From Myxococcota bacterium (GTDB lineage Bacteria > Myxococcota_A > UBA9160 > UBA4427): 64,000 nucleotides of DNA. Below are positions 8,934 through 17,643 of this stretch, in pieces (the first letter of the stretch is position 1; the number at the start of each line of letters is the position of its first letter). The stretch covers positions 62,001-126,000 of the forward strand of contig JAWKRT010000006.1 in NCBI GenBank assembly GCA_041389495.1, read 5' to 3'. The notes under the pieces were generated by a model, which worked only from the letters and a program-made list of their open reading frames with translations, ran no database searches and was not told the origin of the DNA. The translations under genes were made by a program, and so were the position numbers.

Positions 8934-9498
8934 TGGATGACCTTCGTTGGTTGGTTCGTCGCCTTGGCGGGGACGTTCGTCAGGTGGGGAAGGGGAAGAA
9001 GGGGTGTTGGGATGAGGATCCGGGGGAGGTGCAACGCGCGCGGCGCGTCGGAGGTCCTGGTCTGGCCGGGCTCGGGCGCGAGAGGGACGCGCTTTCGCCG
9101 GGAGGGATGCGCGGCGGTCGCCGCGGGTCCGGCCAGTCTCGGGATCGTCGATGTCTTCGGTTGGCTTGCTTCCGAGTTCAGCTTGGGCTTCTGGCTCGGC
9201 TTCTTCCTGGTTCGGAACTCTCGCTCGGAAAGTTGACCGGTTTGTCGCAGTTGGGGCACGTGTGCGTTGCGTCTTCGCGCGCACGTCGCGCCGGTGCCGG
9301 AAGGGGCGGCTCACGCGGCGCCTCGATCGTGAGGCCCTCTTCGTCGCTCGGTCTCGGCGCGCGATCGGCGCGCTGCAGCGACGCGGGGAGGATCGGGTGC
9401 GGACGGGAACCGTTCTTCAAACGGTGAGGAACACACTAGGGGCGGGGTTTCGGGCTGTCAAGCACCCACCGCGGGCCCGTCCGACACGGCGCGCCTAC
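8934..9498 (-). other. Upstream region of rho
   Basis: This is 565 bases between the pgeF stop and the rho start, both on the minus strand. It should contain the rho promoter and leader. No riboswitch-like structure or clear promoter is visible. One small ORF with a CxxC motif lies inside it and is listed separately. Confidence 0.4.
9178..9420 (-). CDS. Possible small protein with one CPNC zinc-knuckle motif
   Basis: An 80-residue ORF in the rho leader. Its only recognisable element is THTCPNCDKPVNFPSE near the C-terminus, which resembles half of a zinc ribbon. No second CxxC follows. It could be a leader or regulatory ORF, or chance. The rest is proline- and arginine-rich, as expected of random frames in this GC-rich DNA, so support is weak. 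Confidence 0.22.
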   Translation of the reverse strand: MKNGSRPHPILPASLQRADRAPRPSDEEGLTIEAPREPPLPAPARRAREDATHTCPNCDKPVNFPSESSEPGRSRARSPS

Positions 9499-10221
9499 TC
9501 ATCCTCGGCCGGGCGATGCGCGGACGAAGTGGACGAGGCGACCGGCCGCGGCGCCGTCCCGCCGGTAGGAGTGGAAGAGCGCGGGCGCGCACCGCGTACA
9601 GGCGCGCTCGCCCCCGAGCGAGAGCGTTCCGAGTGCGGTCGTCGCGATTCCCGCGCGGAGGAGGTCGACTCGCACGAGCGCGCCGAGGTCGACCCGTGCG
9701 TGGCCGGGCCGCGAAGGCCGCGACGCCGACGCGACCGCGGTGTCGCCGAAGCGCCGCGCGAGCGCGTCGAGCACGGGTGCATCGACCTCGTAGCAGCACG
9801 GGCCGATGCACGGCCCCACGACCGCGCGAAGCGGCGCGCGCGCGATCGCGCGCAGCGCGGCGACGCCCGCCTCGACGACGCCCGCCGCGAGGCCGCGCCA
9901 ACCCGCGTGGATGGCGCCGACGGACGCGCCGTCCTCCGCGGCCACGAGCACGGGAACGCAGTCCGCCGTCACGACGCCGACGCACGCGCCCGCGCCGTCG
10001 GCGACGATCGCATCCGCCTCCTCGGGCTCCGCGCGGAACGGCGCCCTTCCGGCGCCCGTCGTCGCCACGGCGCGCGCGACGCGCGCGCCGTGCACCTGTC
10101 GCGGCCCCACCAGGTCGGTCGGCGGCGTCGCCTCGCGCGTGCCGAAGCCGTGCCCGACCCCGAGGTCGCCTAACAACGGGTGCGCGAGGAAGCCGCGCGC
10201 GTCGGCGGCGCCGCCGCTCAC
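9499..10221 (-). CDS. pgeF: Peptidoglycan editing factor PgeF (YfiH, copper-oxidase-like laccase domain)
   Basis: A 240-residue YfiH/PgeF family protein, a single-domain purine nucleoside-processing or peptidoglycan-editing hydrolase. The family zinc-site residues are seen in GPRQVHGARV (His), VTADCVPVLV (Cys) and AIHAGWRGLAAGVV (His), with PCIGPCCYEV downstream. The GTG start at 10219-10221 overlaps the rluD stop as GTGA. The rluD-pgeF pair is a common gene order. Confidence 0.92.
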   Translation of the reverse strand: MSGGAADARGFLAHPLLGDLGVGHGFGTREATPPTDLVGPRQVHGARVARAVATTGAGRAPFRAEPEEADAIVADGAGACVGVVTADCVPVLVAAEDGASVGAIHAGWRGLAAGVVEAGVAALRAIARAPLRAVVGPCIGPCCYEVDAPVLDALARRFGDTAVASASRPSRPGHARVDLGALVRVDLLRAGIATTALGTLSLGGERACTRCAPALFHSYRRDGAAAGRLVHFVRASPGRG

Positions 10222-11198
10222 GCGAGCCCCTCGCGCTCTCGGTAGTGGGCGAGCAGCGCCTCGAGATCGGCGGGGAGCGGAGCGGTGAAGCGCATGCGCA
10301 CGCTCGTCGCCGGGTGTGCGAAGCCGAGCTCGGCGGCGTGGAGCGCCGGACGGCCGAGCTGCTTCTCGCGCCCCGTTCCGCGTCCTCCGCCGTAGACCGG
10401 GTCGCCGACGAGCGGCATCCCGACGCTCGACAGGTGCACGCGGATCTGGTGCGTGCGCCCCGTCTCGGGCCGGACGTCGAGCAGCGCGCGCTCGCTGCGC
10501 GCGAAGCGCGCGGCGACGCACCAGCGCGTGTGCGCCTCGCGTCCCGACTTCGCCGCGACGCTCATGCGCTTGCGGTCGCGCGGGTGGCGGCCGATCGGCG
10601 CGTCGACGCGCCCTTCGTCGGCCGACGGCGTCGCGCGCACGATCGCCTGGTAGCGCCGCTCGATCGTGTGGTCGTGGAACTGCACGGCGAGCGCCTGGTG
10701 CGCGGCGTCCGTCTTCGCGGCGACGAGGATGCCGCTCGTCCCCTGGTCGAGCCGGTGGACGATGCCCGGCCGCAGCACGCCACCGATGCCCGCGAGCTCG
10801 CGCGCGTGATGGAGCAGCGCGTTCACGAGCGTCCCGCGCGCGTGGCCGGGCGCCGGGTGCACGACGAGGCCGGCCGGCTTGTCGACGACGATCAGGTGCT
10901 CGTCCTCGAAGACGACGTCGAGCGGGATCGGCTCGGGGAGCGCCTCCGCGCGCACCGGCTCGGGCGGCGCGGCCGCGACGCGGTCGCCGATCGCGAGCAC
11001 GAGGCTCGCGCGCGCGACGGGCGCGTCGCCGACCCACACGCGGCCCGCCTCGACCCAGCGCTTCGCCTGCGACCGCGACACGCGCGCGATCGCCGCGAGC
11101 ACGACGTCGATGCGCTCGCCCGCCTCCTCCTCGCTCGCGACGAAGCGAAGCGCCGCGTCGTCCGGGCCCGCCGCCGCCGGAGCGTCGCCGCGCGTCAT
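10218..11198 (-). CDS. rluD: Large-subunit rRNA pseudouridine synthase, RluD type
   Basis: A 326-residue RluA/RluD-family enzyme, which isomerises uridines in helix 69 of 23S rRNA. An N-terminal S4 domain (ERIDVVLAAIARVSRSQAKRWVEAG) is followed by the catalytic domain, with the nucleophilic aspartate in HRLDQGTSGILV and the later motifs KRYQAI-like RRYQAIV and RTHQIRVHL. The ATG at 11196-11198 gives a normal length; the longer frame upstream is low complexity. It is translationally coupled to pgeF. Confidence 0.93.
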   Translation of the reverse strand: MTRGDAPAAAGPDDAALRFVASEEEAGERIDVVLAAIARVSRSQAKRWVEAGRVWVGDAPVARASLVLAIGDRVAAAPPEPVRAEALPEPIPLDVVFEDEHLIVVDKPAGLVVHPAPGHARGTLVNALLHHARELAGIGGVLRPGIVHRLDQGTSGILVAAKTDAAHQALAVQFHDHTIERRYQAIVRATPSADEGRVDAPIGRHPRDRKRMSVAAKSGREAHTRWCVAARFARSERALLDVRPETGRTHQIRVHLSSVGMPLVGDPVYGGGRGTGREKQLGRPALHAAELGFAHPATSVRMRFTAPLPADLEALLAHYREREGLA

Positions 11199-11247
11199 CG
11201 CGCGCGGGCGGGAGCGGGCGTCGGGCCGCGCACGGCCGGCGGCCCGC

Positions 11248-11910
11248 CTAACGACGGCCGAACAGCCGCCCGCGGCGCTGCTGGCCGTGCGCGTCGTCGA
11301 AGCGCGCCATGAAGCTCCGAGCGACCTGCTGCGTGTCGAGGCCGATCGTGCGCGCATAGGCCGTGACGAAGCCGCGCGTGTACACGGCGGCGGGGAGGTC
11401 GCCGAACGCGTCCTCCTCGATCGCCCGCAGGTAGCGCGCGTTCACCTTGGTGACCTCGGAGACGTGGTCGAGCTCGATGCCGCGGCGCATGCGCGCGCGG
11501 CGCAGCCGCGCGCCGTCCCAGTCCTCGCCGTCCTCGCCGTCGAGGTCGCCGAGCTCGCCGAGCGCGTCGATCGCCGGCACGACCTCGACGCCCGCGAGGC
11601 TCGACGCGCCGGGCGCCGTGGGCTCGACGTCGGCCGCGATCGCCGCTTCGCCGCCGACGACGAGCGCGTCGAGGCCGAGCTCGGCGTCGTAGGCGCGCCG
11701 CGCCTCGGCGTCGGTGAGCACGCGGTAGGCGAGGTCGATCCGGTCGCGGATCGACGCCGACTCGCCCGCGTCGAACACCGAGTACGTCGCGAGCGAGCCG
11801 TCCTCGTAGGCCGCGCGGATCATCGGATAGGCGCGTCGGATGTCCTCGGTGCGCGCCGAGTACGGCACCTCGAGCACCTGGTAGTGGTCCTGGTCTTCGA
11901 TCGTCTTCAT
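11248..11910 (-). CDS. DnaJ domain fused to a RodZ-like helix-turn-helix domain
   Basis: A 220-residue protein. Residues about 5-75 form a J-domain-like region (DHYQVLEVPYSARTEDIRRAY, ending in DAEARRAYDAEL). It lacks the canonical HPD and has PMI at that place, so it may not stimulate Hsp70. Residues about 140-205 match the RodZ/HTH_25 type (LRRARMRRGIELDHVSEVTKV, then YLRAIEEDAFGDLPAAVYTRGFVTAYA). No transmembrane segment follows. The ATG overlaps the stop of the upstream ParA-like ATPase (ATGA), so the two are coupled. A role in chromosome or cell-pole organisation, or in morphogenesis, is inferred from that pairing. Confidence 0.8.
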   Translation of the reverse strand: MKTIEDQDHYQVLEVPYSARTEDIRRAYPMIRAAYEDGSLATYSVFDAGESASIRDRIDLAYRVLTDAEARRAYDAELGLDALVVGGEAAIAADVEPTAPGASSLAGVEVVPAIDALGELGDLDGEDGEDWDGARLRRARMRRGIELDHVSEVTKVNARYLRAIEEDAFGDLPAAVYTRGFVTAYARTIGLDTQQVARSFMARFDDAHGQQRRGRLFGRR

Positions 11911-13073
11911 TCGGTTGCCCTTCCCCGGCCGGTGGGGGCAGCCGTCTGCGTGTCCCGATCGCGGATCGCGATCAGCTTGCGCGCGATGCGCTGGAGGTAG
12001 ATGGAGGCGTCCGCGTCCTCGCGGAGGTCGACGACGGGGCGCCGCGCGGCGACGGAGCGGCGCGCCATCTCGTCGTGGTTCACGTAGCCGATGTACTCGG
12101 GCTCGAAGCCGAAGTACTTCTTGCACACCGAGCCGACCGAGAAGCCGAGCTTCACGTCCTCGGCGGTGCGCACCTCGTTCACGATGAGCCGGGGGCGGAA
12201 CTCGCGCATCGTGGCGACGAAGCGCTTGCCCTCGACCGGGTCGAGCGCCTCGATCTCGCGCAGCAGGTCGATCGGGGTGCGGATGCCGCGCTCGTTGCGC
12301 TGGTCCATCGCCTCGGTGACGAGCTGGCGCACGCCGTGGCCGACCATCGCCAGGCGCAGCCGCCGGTAGAACGCGGCGCGCAGGAACGTGTAGGCGTTCT
12401 CGATCGACGTCGGCTCGGGCCGCAGCACGACGAGCCCGTCGTCGCCGACGAGGAAGTAGTCGAGCACCGACAGGTGCGTGCCCGCGCCGAGGTCGATGAT
12501 CACGTAGTCGGCGTCGAGCTTGCGGAGCGCGCGCACGAGCTGCACGCGCCGCAGGTGCGACGGCTGCGCGCCGGCGAGGTTCGCCTGCGTGCCCGCGATG
12601 ATCTCGAGGCCCGGGACCGACGTCGGCACGATCAGCTTCGCGAGGTCGTCCTCGCGCTGCGCGACGAAGTCGGCGAGGCTCGCGCGCGGCGTCGGCACGC
12701 CGAGGCACGTGTGCAGGTTCGCACCCTCGAGGTCGACGTCGACGGCGACGACGCGCATGCCCGACCGCGCGAGCGCGGCGGCGAGGTTCGCCGAGACGAA
12801 CGTCTTGCCGACGCCGCCCTTGCCGCCGCCGACGGCGACGATGCGCGCAGGCGCACGCTCGGCGGCGGACGGCCCGTCCGCGCGCTCCGGTCGCGTCTCC
12901 GCTCGATTGTTCGGTTCCGTGGCGCACCCCCCTTCGCCCCGGCCCGCGCTGCACGTCTTCGTGCTAGTGCGCGAGGTCGGCTTCGCTCCTCGCGCTCGTC
13001 GGGCGACGCACCGTGCGTGCGCGCCCTCCCCCCGCTCCGAGATACGGCAGCCACTCCCGGTAGCGCGACGCAC
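11907..13073 (-). CDS. ParA/MinD-family P-loop ATPase
   Basis: A deviant-Walker ATPase of the MinD/ParA class. It has the signature lysine motif GGGKGGVGKTF, then VDVDLEGANLHTCLG (switch I) and VIIDLGAGTHLSVLDYFLVGDD (Walker B region). The C-terminal half (NERGIRTPIDLLREIEALD, and a YFGFEPEYIGYVNHDE motif) resembles the FlhG/MinD-like ATPases of deltaproteobacteria. The start is unresolved. The ATG at 13073 would overlap the HNH gene by 110 bases, yet between the HNH stop (12964) and the P-loop there is no ATG, GTG, TTG or CTG in frame. The conserved domain begins near 12848. A rare start codon or a sequence error is possible. Confidence 0.87.
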   Translation of the reverse strand: MRRATGSGCRISERGEGAHARCVARRARGAKPTSRTSTKTCSAGRGEGGCATEPNNRAETRPERADGPSAAERAPARIVAVGGGKGGVGKTFVSANLAAALARSGMRVVAVDVDLEGANLHTCLGVPTPRASLADFVAQREDDLAKLIVPTSVPGLEIIAGTQANLAGAQPSHLRRVQLVRALRKLDADYVIIDLGAGTHLSVLDYFLVGDDGLVVLRPEPTSIENAYTFLRAAFYRRLRLAMVGHGVRQLVTEAMDQRNERGIRTPIDLLREIEALDPVEGKRFVATMREFRPRLIVNEVRTAEDVKLGFSVGSVCKKYFGFEPEYIGYVNHDEMARRSVAARRPVVDLREDADASIYLQRIARKLIAIRDRDTQTAAPTGRGRATE

Positions 13074-13593
13074 CGCCCGGCGCGACGTTGAGCGCCGGCG
13101 TCCAGCGCGGCCGCACCGGCGGCTGGCGCAGCCGAAGCTTCGCCTGCTCGGGCGTGCGGCCGCCCTTGCGACGATTGCAGCTGACGCAGCTCGCCACGAC
13201 GTTCTCCCACGTCGTGCGGCCGCCCTGCGCGCGCGGGATCACGTGATCGAGATTGAGCTGCGAGCGCGGAGGGCGCTCGCCGCAGTACTGGCACGTGTAC
13301 TCGTCGCGCGTGAACACGTTGGTGCGGCTGTAGCGGACATGCCGCCGCGGCAATCGGTCGAACCACGTCAGGACGATCACGCGCGGCACCCGCACCGGCC
13401 CGCTCGTCGACCCGATGACCTCGTCACCGGGGCTCGACGGCGCCGACAGCCAGCTCTCGAAGTCGAAGGTCCGGTACTCGTGATCGACGACGTCCGCGGT
13501 TCCGGAGAAGACGAGCGAGAAGGCACGCTTCACCGTGGTGACGTGAACCGGGATGAACGAGCGATTCAGTACCAGAACACTCGAGTTCAACAT
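12964..13593 (-). CDS. HNH endonuclease family protein
   Basis: A 209-residue protein with a C-terminal HNH domain. The zinc-binding pairs CQYCGERPP and CVSCNRRK flank the catalytic LDHVIPRAQGG, and the asparagine lies in TWENVVASC. The N-terminal part (LNSSVLVLNRSFIPVHVTTVKRAF) is typical of the widespread stand-alone chromosomal HNH proteins. These are usually not restriction enzymes and have no established role. Start is the ATG at 13591-13593. It is the first gene of a minus-strand run into the ParA-like ATPase. Confidence 0.87.
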   Translation of the reverse strand: MLNSSVLVLNRSFIPVHVTTVKRAFSLVFSGTADVVDHEYRTFDFESWLSAPSSPGDEVIGSTSGPVRVPRVIVLTWFDRLPRRHVRYSRTNVFTRDEYTCQYCGERPPRSQLNLDHVIPRAQGGRTTWENVVASCVSCNRRKGGRTPEQAKLRLRQPPVRPRWTPALNVAPGGASRYREWLPYLGAGGGRARTVRRPTSARSEADLAH

Positions 13594-13634
13594 GGTTTTC
13601 GGGGCTCCGAGCCTAACGGACGGCCCCGCAACGT

Positions 13635-15197
13635 TCAACGAACCCCGTCGCGCGACGCAGCCGTCGCGTCGCGCGCGAGCAGCGCGAGCGCATCGGCGAG
13701 CGCCGAGAGCTCGGACGGGTCGACCGTCCGCATGTCGAGGCACAGCCGGTCGGCGCGGATGCGCCCGACGACGGGCGGTCGGGCGCCGCGCAGCGAGCGT
13801 GCGAGCGCGTCGGCGTTCGGCGCGCCGGCGCCCCCTGCGGCGTCGACCTCGACGACCCAGGTGTCGAGCTCGAAGCCCGGCAGCGAGCCTCCTCCGACCG
13901 GCGCGCGGTCGGGCAGGACGCGCAGGGCGAGCGCGGCGCCGACGCCCGCGCGGGACGCGGCTTCGACGAGCGCGCGCGCCCTCGCCTCGACGCTTCCCGC
14001 GGGCTCGAGCAGCCGCGCGAGCACGGGGATCTCGTCGAGCCGCTCGTCCAGCAGCGCCGTGAGCACCCAGTCGAGCGCCGCGATCGCGAGCTTGTCGAGG
14101 CGCAGCGCGCGCGCGAGCGGGCTCGCCCGCATCGCCTCGATCGCGGCCGCGCGCCCGACGGCGAGGCCGGCCTGGGGCCCGCCGAGGAGCTTGTCGCCCG
14201 AGAAGCAGACGACGTCGGCGCCGCTCGCGACGCGCGCCGGCACGAACGCCTCGGGCGGGAGGCCGGCCAGGCCGCGCGCGCGCAGGTCGACGAGCGCGCC
14301 GCTCCCGAGGTCCTCCACGACCGCGACGCCCCGCGCGCGCCCGAGCGCGACCAGCTCGCCGAGGCTCGCCTCGCAGGCGTACCCGCGCAGCTCGAAGTTG
14401 GAGCGATGCACCTTGAGGAGGAGCGCCGTGTCGGGGCCGATGGCGCGCTCGTAGTCGCGCAGGTGCGTGCGGTTCGTGCTCCCGACCTCGACGAGCCGCA
14501 CGCCCGCCTCGGCCGCGATCTCGAAGACGCGGAAGGAGCCGCCGATCTCGACCAGCTCGCCGCGCGACACGACGACCTCGCGGCCGCGCGCGAGGGCGGC
14601 GAGCGCGAGCACGAGCGCGGCCGCGTTGTTGTTGCAGGCGGTGGCGGCCTCGGCGCCCGCCAGGAGGGCGAGCTTCCCGGCGACCGAGCCGAGCCGGCTC
14701 CCGCGCCGGCCGGTCTCGAGGTCGATCTCGAGGTCGGCGTACCCGCGGGCGGCCTCGGCGACCGCGCGCGCCGCCCCCTGGCCGAGCGGCGCCCGGCCGA
14801 GGTTCGTGTGGAGGACGACGCCGGTCGCGTTGATGACGCGCTGCGGGCGCGGCGCGACGAGCCGCTCGGCCGCGGCGAGGGCGGCGCGCTCGAGAGCCGC
14901 GGCGTCGAGGTCGGCGCGCGGCCCGTCGCGCGCAGCCGCCGCGCGCGCCGCGTCGAGCGCGCTCCGCGCGCCGGCGCGCGACGCCCACCCGGGCATCGCG
15001 CCCGTCGCGCCGCCGGCTCGCGCCGCGCCCTCGACCCGCTGCGCCAACCGGTCGACCGAGGGCAGCCCTCGCCGGGGATCCGGGTCCCCGTCGGTGGCCC
15101 GGGGATCCGGGTCCCCGTCGGCGGGGTCCACAGCGAGGTCCTGGGGCGGGTTGACGCCGCGACGCGGATTCACGAGCTTCCCCCGAGACTTTTTCAT
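13635..15197 (-). CDS. selA: L-seryl-tRNA(Sec) selenium transferase
   Basis: SelA converts seryl-tRNA(Sec) to selenocysteinyl-tRNA(Sec) with selenophosphate. This 520-residue PLP enzyme has the family segment RVINATGVVLHTNLGRAPL (residues 120-138), TACNNNAAA (187-195) and the PLP lysine K336 in CFSGDKLLGGPQAG. Residues about 24-44 contain a short tandem repeat (DGDPDPR twice, bases 15060-15125), an unusual N-terminal extension. Its presence implies that the organism decodes UGA as selenocysteine, so UGA-interrupted frames deserve care. selB and selC are not in the window. Confidence 0.95.
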   Translation of the reverse strand: MKKSRGKLVNPRRGVNPPQDLAVDPADGDPDPRATDGDPDPRRGLPSVDRLAQRVEGAARAGGATGAMPGWASRAGARSALDAARAAAARDGPRADLDAAALERAALAAAERLVAPRPQRVINATGVVLHTNLGRAPLGQGAARAVAEAARGYADLEIDLETGRRGSRLGSVAGKLALLAGAEAATACNNNAAALVLALAALARGREVVVSRGELVEIGGSFRVFEIAAEAGVRLVEVGSTNRTHLRDYERAIGPDTALLLKVHRSNFELRGYACEASLGELVALGRARGVAVVEDLGSGALVDLRARGLAGLPPEAFVPARVASGADVVCFSGDKLLGGPQAGLAVGRAAAIEAMRASPLARALRLDKLAIAALDWVLTALLDERLDEIPVLARLLEPAGSVEARARALVEAASRAGVGAALALRVLPDRAPVGGGSLPGFELDTWVVEVDAAGGAGAPNADALARSLRGARPPVVGRIRADRLCLDMRTVDPSELSALADALALLARDATAASRDGVR

Positions 15198-15657
15198 GCG
15201 GCCCGGTCGGGCCGCGGCGCGGAGAAGCTAGCCCGCAGCCGAGCGCGAGGAGCGCAGGCTGCGCGCGTTCCGGTCACCCGGGAGGAGCCGCACGGCGGCT
15301 TCGAAGGCCTCTCCGCCCGGATCGCTCGCAGATCGAGCGGTCCGGGGAAGCGAGCCTGGACGAGCGGCGGGGTGCTGCACGGAGGCTCGCGAGCATCGCC
15401 GCTCCCGGCAGGCCCGTCGGATATCCAATGACTGGGCGAGTCAACGTTCACCGTTATCGATTCGGGACATGCGAGAGCGTCACCGTCCCGGCGCGCGGGC
15501 CCGGAGGGCCCGGCGCCATCCACTAGCCCTGCGATAGCACCCCGCCACGCCGCGACCGCTGCGGCGTCCGACATCTCCTGGCCCGAAGCGGCTCGCCAAC
15601 CGGCGGCAGAAGTCGTCGCGCGCTCGCGCGTGCGCCGGCTCCCGCTGGGAGGCAGGA
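15198..15657. other. Divergent region between selA and rng
   Basis: These 460 bases separate divergent selA (minus) and rng (plus). A less GC-rich patch at about 15420-15475 is the best place for promoters: on the minus strand TTGACT (15440-15445) is followed by an AT-richer GGATATCC. A clear ribosome-binding site for rng, GGGAGG, is at 15647-15652. A 126-codon minus-strand ORF crosses the region but has no motif and overlaps selA. Confidence 0.4.
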
Positions 15658-17643
15658 ATGCACAACGAGATCATCGTGAACGCCGAGGCGGGAGAAACCC
15701 GCGTCGCGCTTCTCGAGCGGTCGCAGTTCACCGAGTTCCATCTCGAGCGCAAGGCCACGCGCGGCGTGGTCGGCAACGTCGTGAAGGCGCGCGTCATGCG
15801 GGTGCTCCCCGGCATGCAGGCCGCCTTCGTCGACATCGGCCTCGACAAGGCCGGCTTCCTCTACGTCGGCGACTACTTCGCGGACCCGGACACCGACGGC
15901 GGCGACGGCGCGAACGGCAACGGCGGGAACGGCCGCGCGGGCGGCCGGCGCGGCGGCAATCGCGGCGGGCCGCGCGGCGGACGCCGCGGCAGCCGCACGC
16001 CCCCGCCGATCGACACCGTCCTCTCCGAAGGGCAGGAGATCGTGGTCCAGATCGCGAAGGAGCCGATCGGCTCGAAGGGCGCGCGCATCACGTCGCACGT
16101 CTCGATCGCGGGCCGCCACCTCGTGCTCACGCCGTGGTCGCCGCGCGTCGGCGTCTCGCGCCGCATCGACTCCGATCGCGAGCGCCGGCGCCTGCGCGAG
16201 ATCGTCGATCGCCACCGCCCCAAGAACCTCGGCTTCATCATCCGCACCGCGGGCGACGGCCTGAAGGAGAGCGATCTCGAGGCGGACATCCGCTACCTGA
16301 CGACGGTCTGGCAGGAGATCCAGGACCGCAAGGCGAGCGCGCCCGCGCCGTCGGTGCTCTACACCGAGCCCGAGCTCCCGATGCGCGTCCTGCGCGACTT
16401 CGCGAACAGCGACACGAAGCGCATCGTGATCGACGACCGCCGCGTCTACGACGAGCTGGTCGCGTTCTCGCAGCGGTTCGTGTCCGATCCGCAGCCGCGC
16501 ATCGAGCTCTACCAGGGCCGCGAGCCCGTCTTCGACCACTTCGACCTCGAGAACCAGATCCACGCGAACCTCGAGCGCAAGGTGCGGCTCAAGAGCGGCG
16601 GCTCGCTCGTCATCGACCAGAGCGAGGCGCTGACCGCGATCGACGTCAACTCGGGTCGTTATGTCGGCAAGAGCGACCTCGAGGAGACGGTCTTCCGCAC
16701 GAACCTCGAGGCCGTGAAGGAGGTCGTGCACCAGCTCCGCTTCCGCAACATCGGCGGTCTGATCATCATCGATCTGATCGACATGGAGTCGCACGACAAC
16801 CGCGACAAGGTCTACCGCGCGCTGCAGGAGGCCGTCCGCGGCGACAAGGCGAAGACCAACATCCTCAAGATCAGCGAGCTCGGCCTCGTCGAGATGACGC
16901 GCAAGCGCACGCGCGAGAACCTCGTGCAGGCGCTGTGCGAGCCGTGCACGCACTGCGAGGGCCGCGGCTACGTGCTCTCGGCGGAGAGCGTCGCGTTCAA
17001 GGTGCTGCGCGAGATCCGCAAGGATCTGCCCGCCTTCTGCGGGCGCGAGATCGCGATCACGGTCGCGCCGCAGGTGGCGTCGCAGCTGCTCGGCGCGGAG
17101 GCGCCGGCGCTCGAAGCGCTCTCCGAGGAGCTCGGCCGGAAGGTCGAGGTGCGCGCGCGCCCGGGGCTCCACCAGGAGCAGTTCGAGGTGACGGCGCTCG
17201 ACCAGGGGCCGCCCGTCGAGATCGCCCTCGGCTGGCTCGCGCTGCCCAAGCCCGACGACGACGAGGAGGTCGTGCTCGAGCCGGCCGCGGACGAGGCGGA
17301 CGAGAACGACGACACCGGGGCCGCGGACGCGGTAGCCGACGGGGCGGCCGGCGACGTCGGCGCGGCGGGCGCGGCAGACGCGGCGACGCGCGCGGAGGAG
17401 ACGGTCGTCGCCGAGCCGCCCGCTTCCGCGGCGCTCGCGACGGGCGTCGAGGCAGCCCCCGCGCTCCTGCCCGAGCCCGCATCCCGCGCCGGGGGAGCCG
17501 CCCCGGCCGGCGGCGACCCGGTCGGCGGCGCCGACGCCGCCGCGGACGGAGAGGCGCCGCCAGTTGACGGCGCAACGGATTCACGGATACTGCCGCCCCC
17601 GCCGACCGCACCTCCCTCCCCGTTCGGCACCGAGGAATCGTGA
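15658..17643 (+). CDS. rng: Ribonuclease E/G family endoribonuclease
   Basis: A 661-residue RNase E/G. The N-terminal S1 domain (RGVVGNVVKARVMRVLPGMQAAFVDIG) is interrupted at residues about 80-118 by a Gly/Arg-rich insert with RGG-like repeats (bases 15895-16005). The catalytic DNase-I-like region carries AIDVNSGRY and IIIDLIDM, with the two metal-binding aspartates. The zinc-link CEPCTHCEGRG follows, where family members usually have CPxC. A long acidic, alanine-rich tail (about residues 540-661) is disordered. This layout is intermediate between RNase G and RNase E; the tail could scaffold other proteins. The stop overlaps the rplU start (TGATG), so rng is the head of the rplU-rpmA operon. 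Confidence 0.93.
   Translation: MHNEIIVNAEAGETRVALLERSQFTEFHLERKATRGVVGNVVKARVMRVLPGMQAAFVDIGLDKAGFLYVGDYFADPDTDGGDGANGNGGNGRAGGRRGGNRGGPRGGRRGSRTPPPIDTVLSEGQEIVVQIAKEPIGSKGARITSHVSIAGRHLVLTPWSPRVGVSRRIDSDRERRRLREIVDRHRPKNLGFIIRTAGDGLKESDLEADIRYLTTVWQEIQDRKASAPAPSVLYTEPELPMRVLRDFANSDTKRIVIDDRRVYDELVAFSQRFVSDPQPRIELYQGREPVFDHFDLENQIHANLERKVRLKSGGSLVIDQSEALTAIDVNSGRYVGKSDLEETVFRTNLEAVKEVVHQLRFRNIGGLIIIDLIDMESHDNRDKVYRALQEAVRGDKAKTNILKISELGLVEMTRKRTRENLVQALCEPCTHCEGRGYVLSAESVAFKVLREIRKDLPAFCGREIAITVAPQVASQLLGAEAPALEALSEELGRKVEVRARPGLHQEQFEVTALDQGPPVEIALGWLALPKPDDDEEVVLEPAADEADENDDTGAADAVADGAAGDVGAAGAADAATRAEETVVAEPPASAALATGVEAAPALLPEPASRAGGAAPAGGDPVGGADAAADGEAPPVDGATDSRILPPPPTAPPSPFGTEES

Noticed and set aside
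10170..10176. GCCTAAC inside pgeF as an attC box
   Set aside because: It is within conserved coding sequence of an intact core gene and has no partner box or dyad.
15194..15574. A 126-codon minus-strand ORF between selA and rng
   Set aside because: It overlaps the selA start, has no motif, and lies where promoters are expected.
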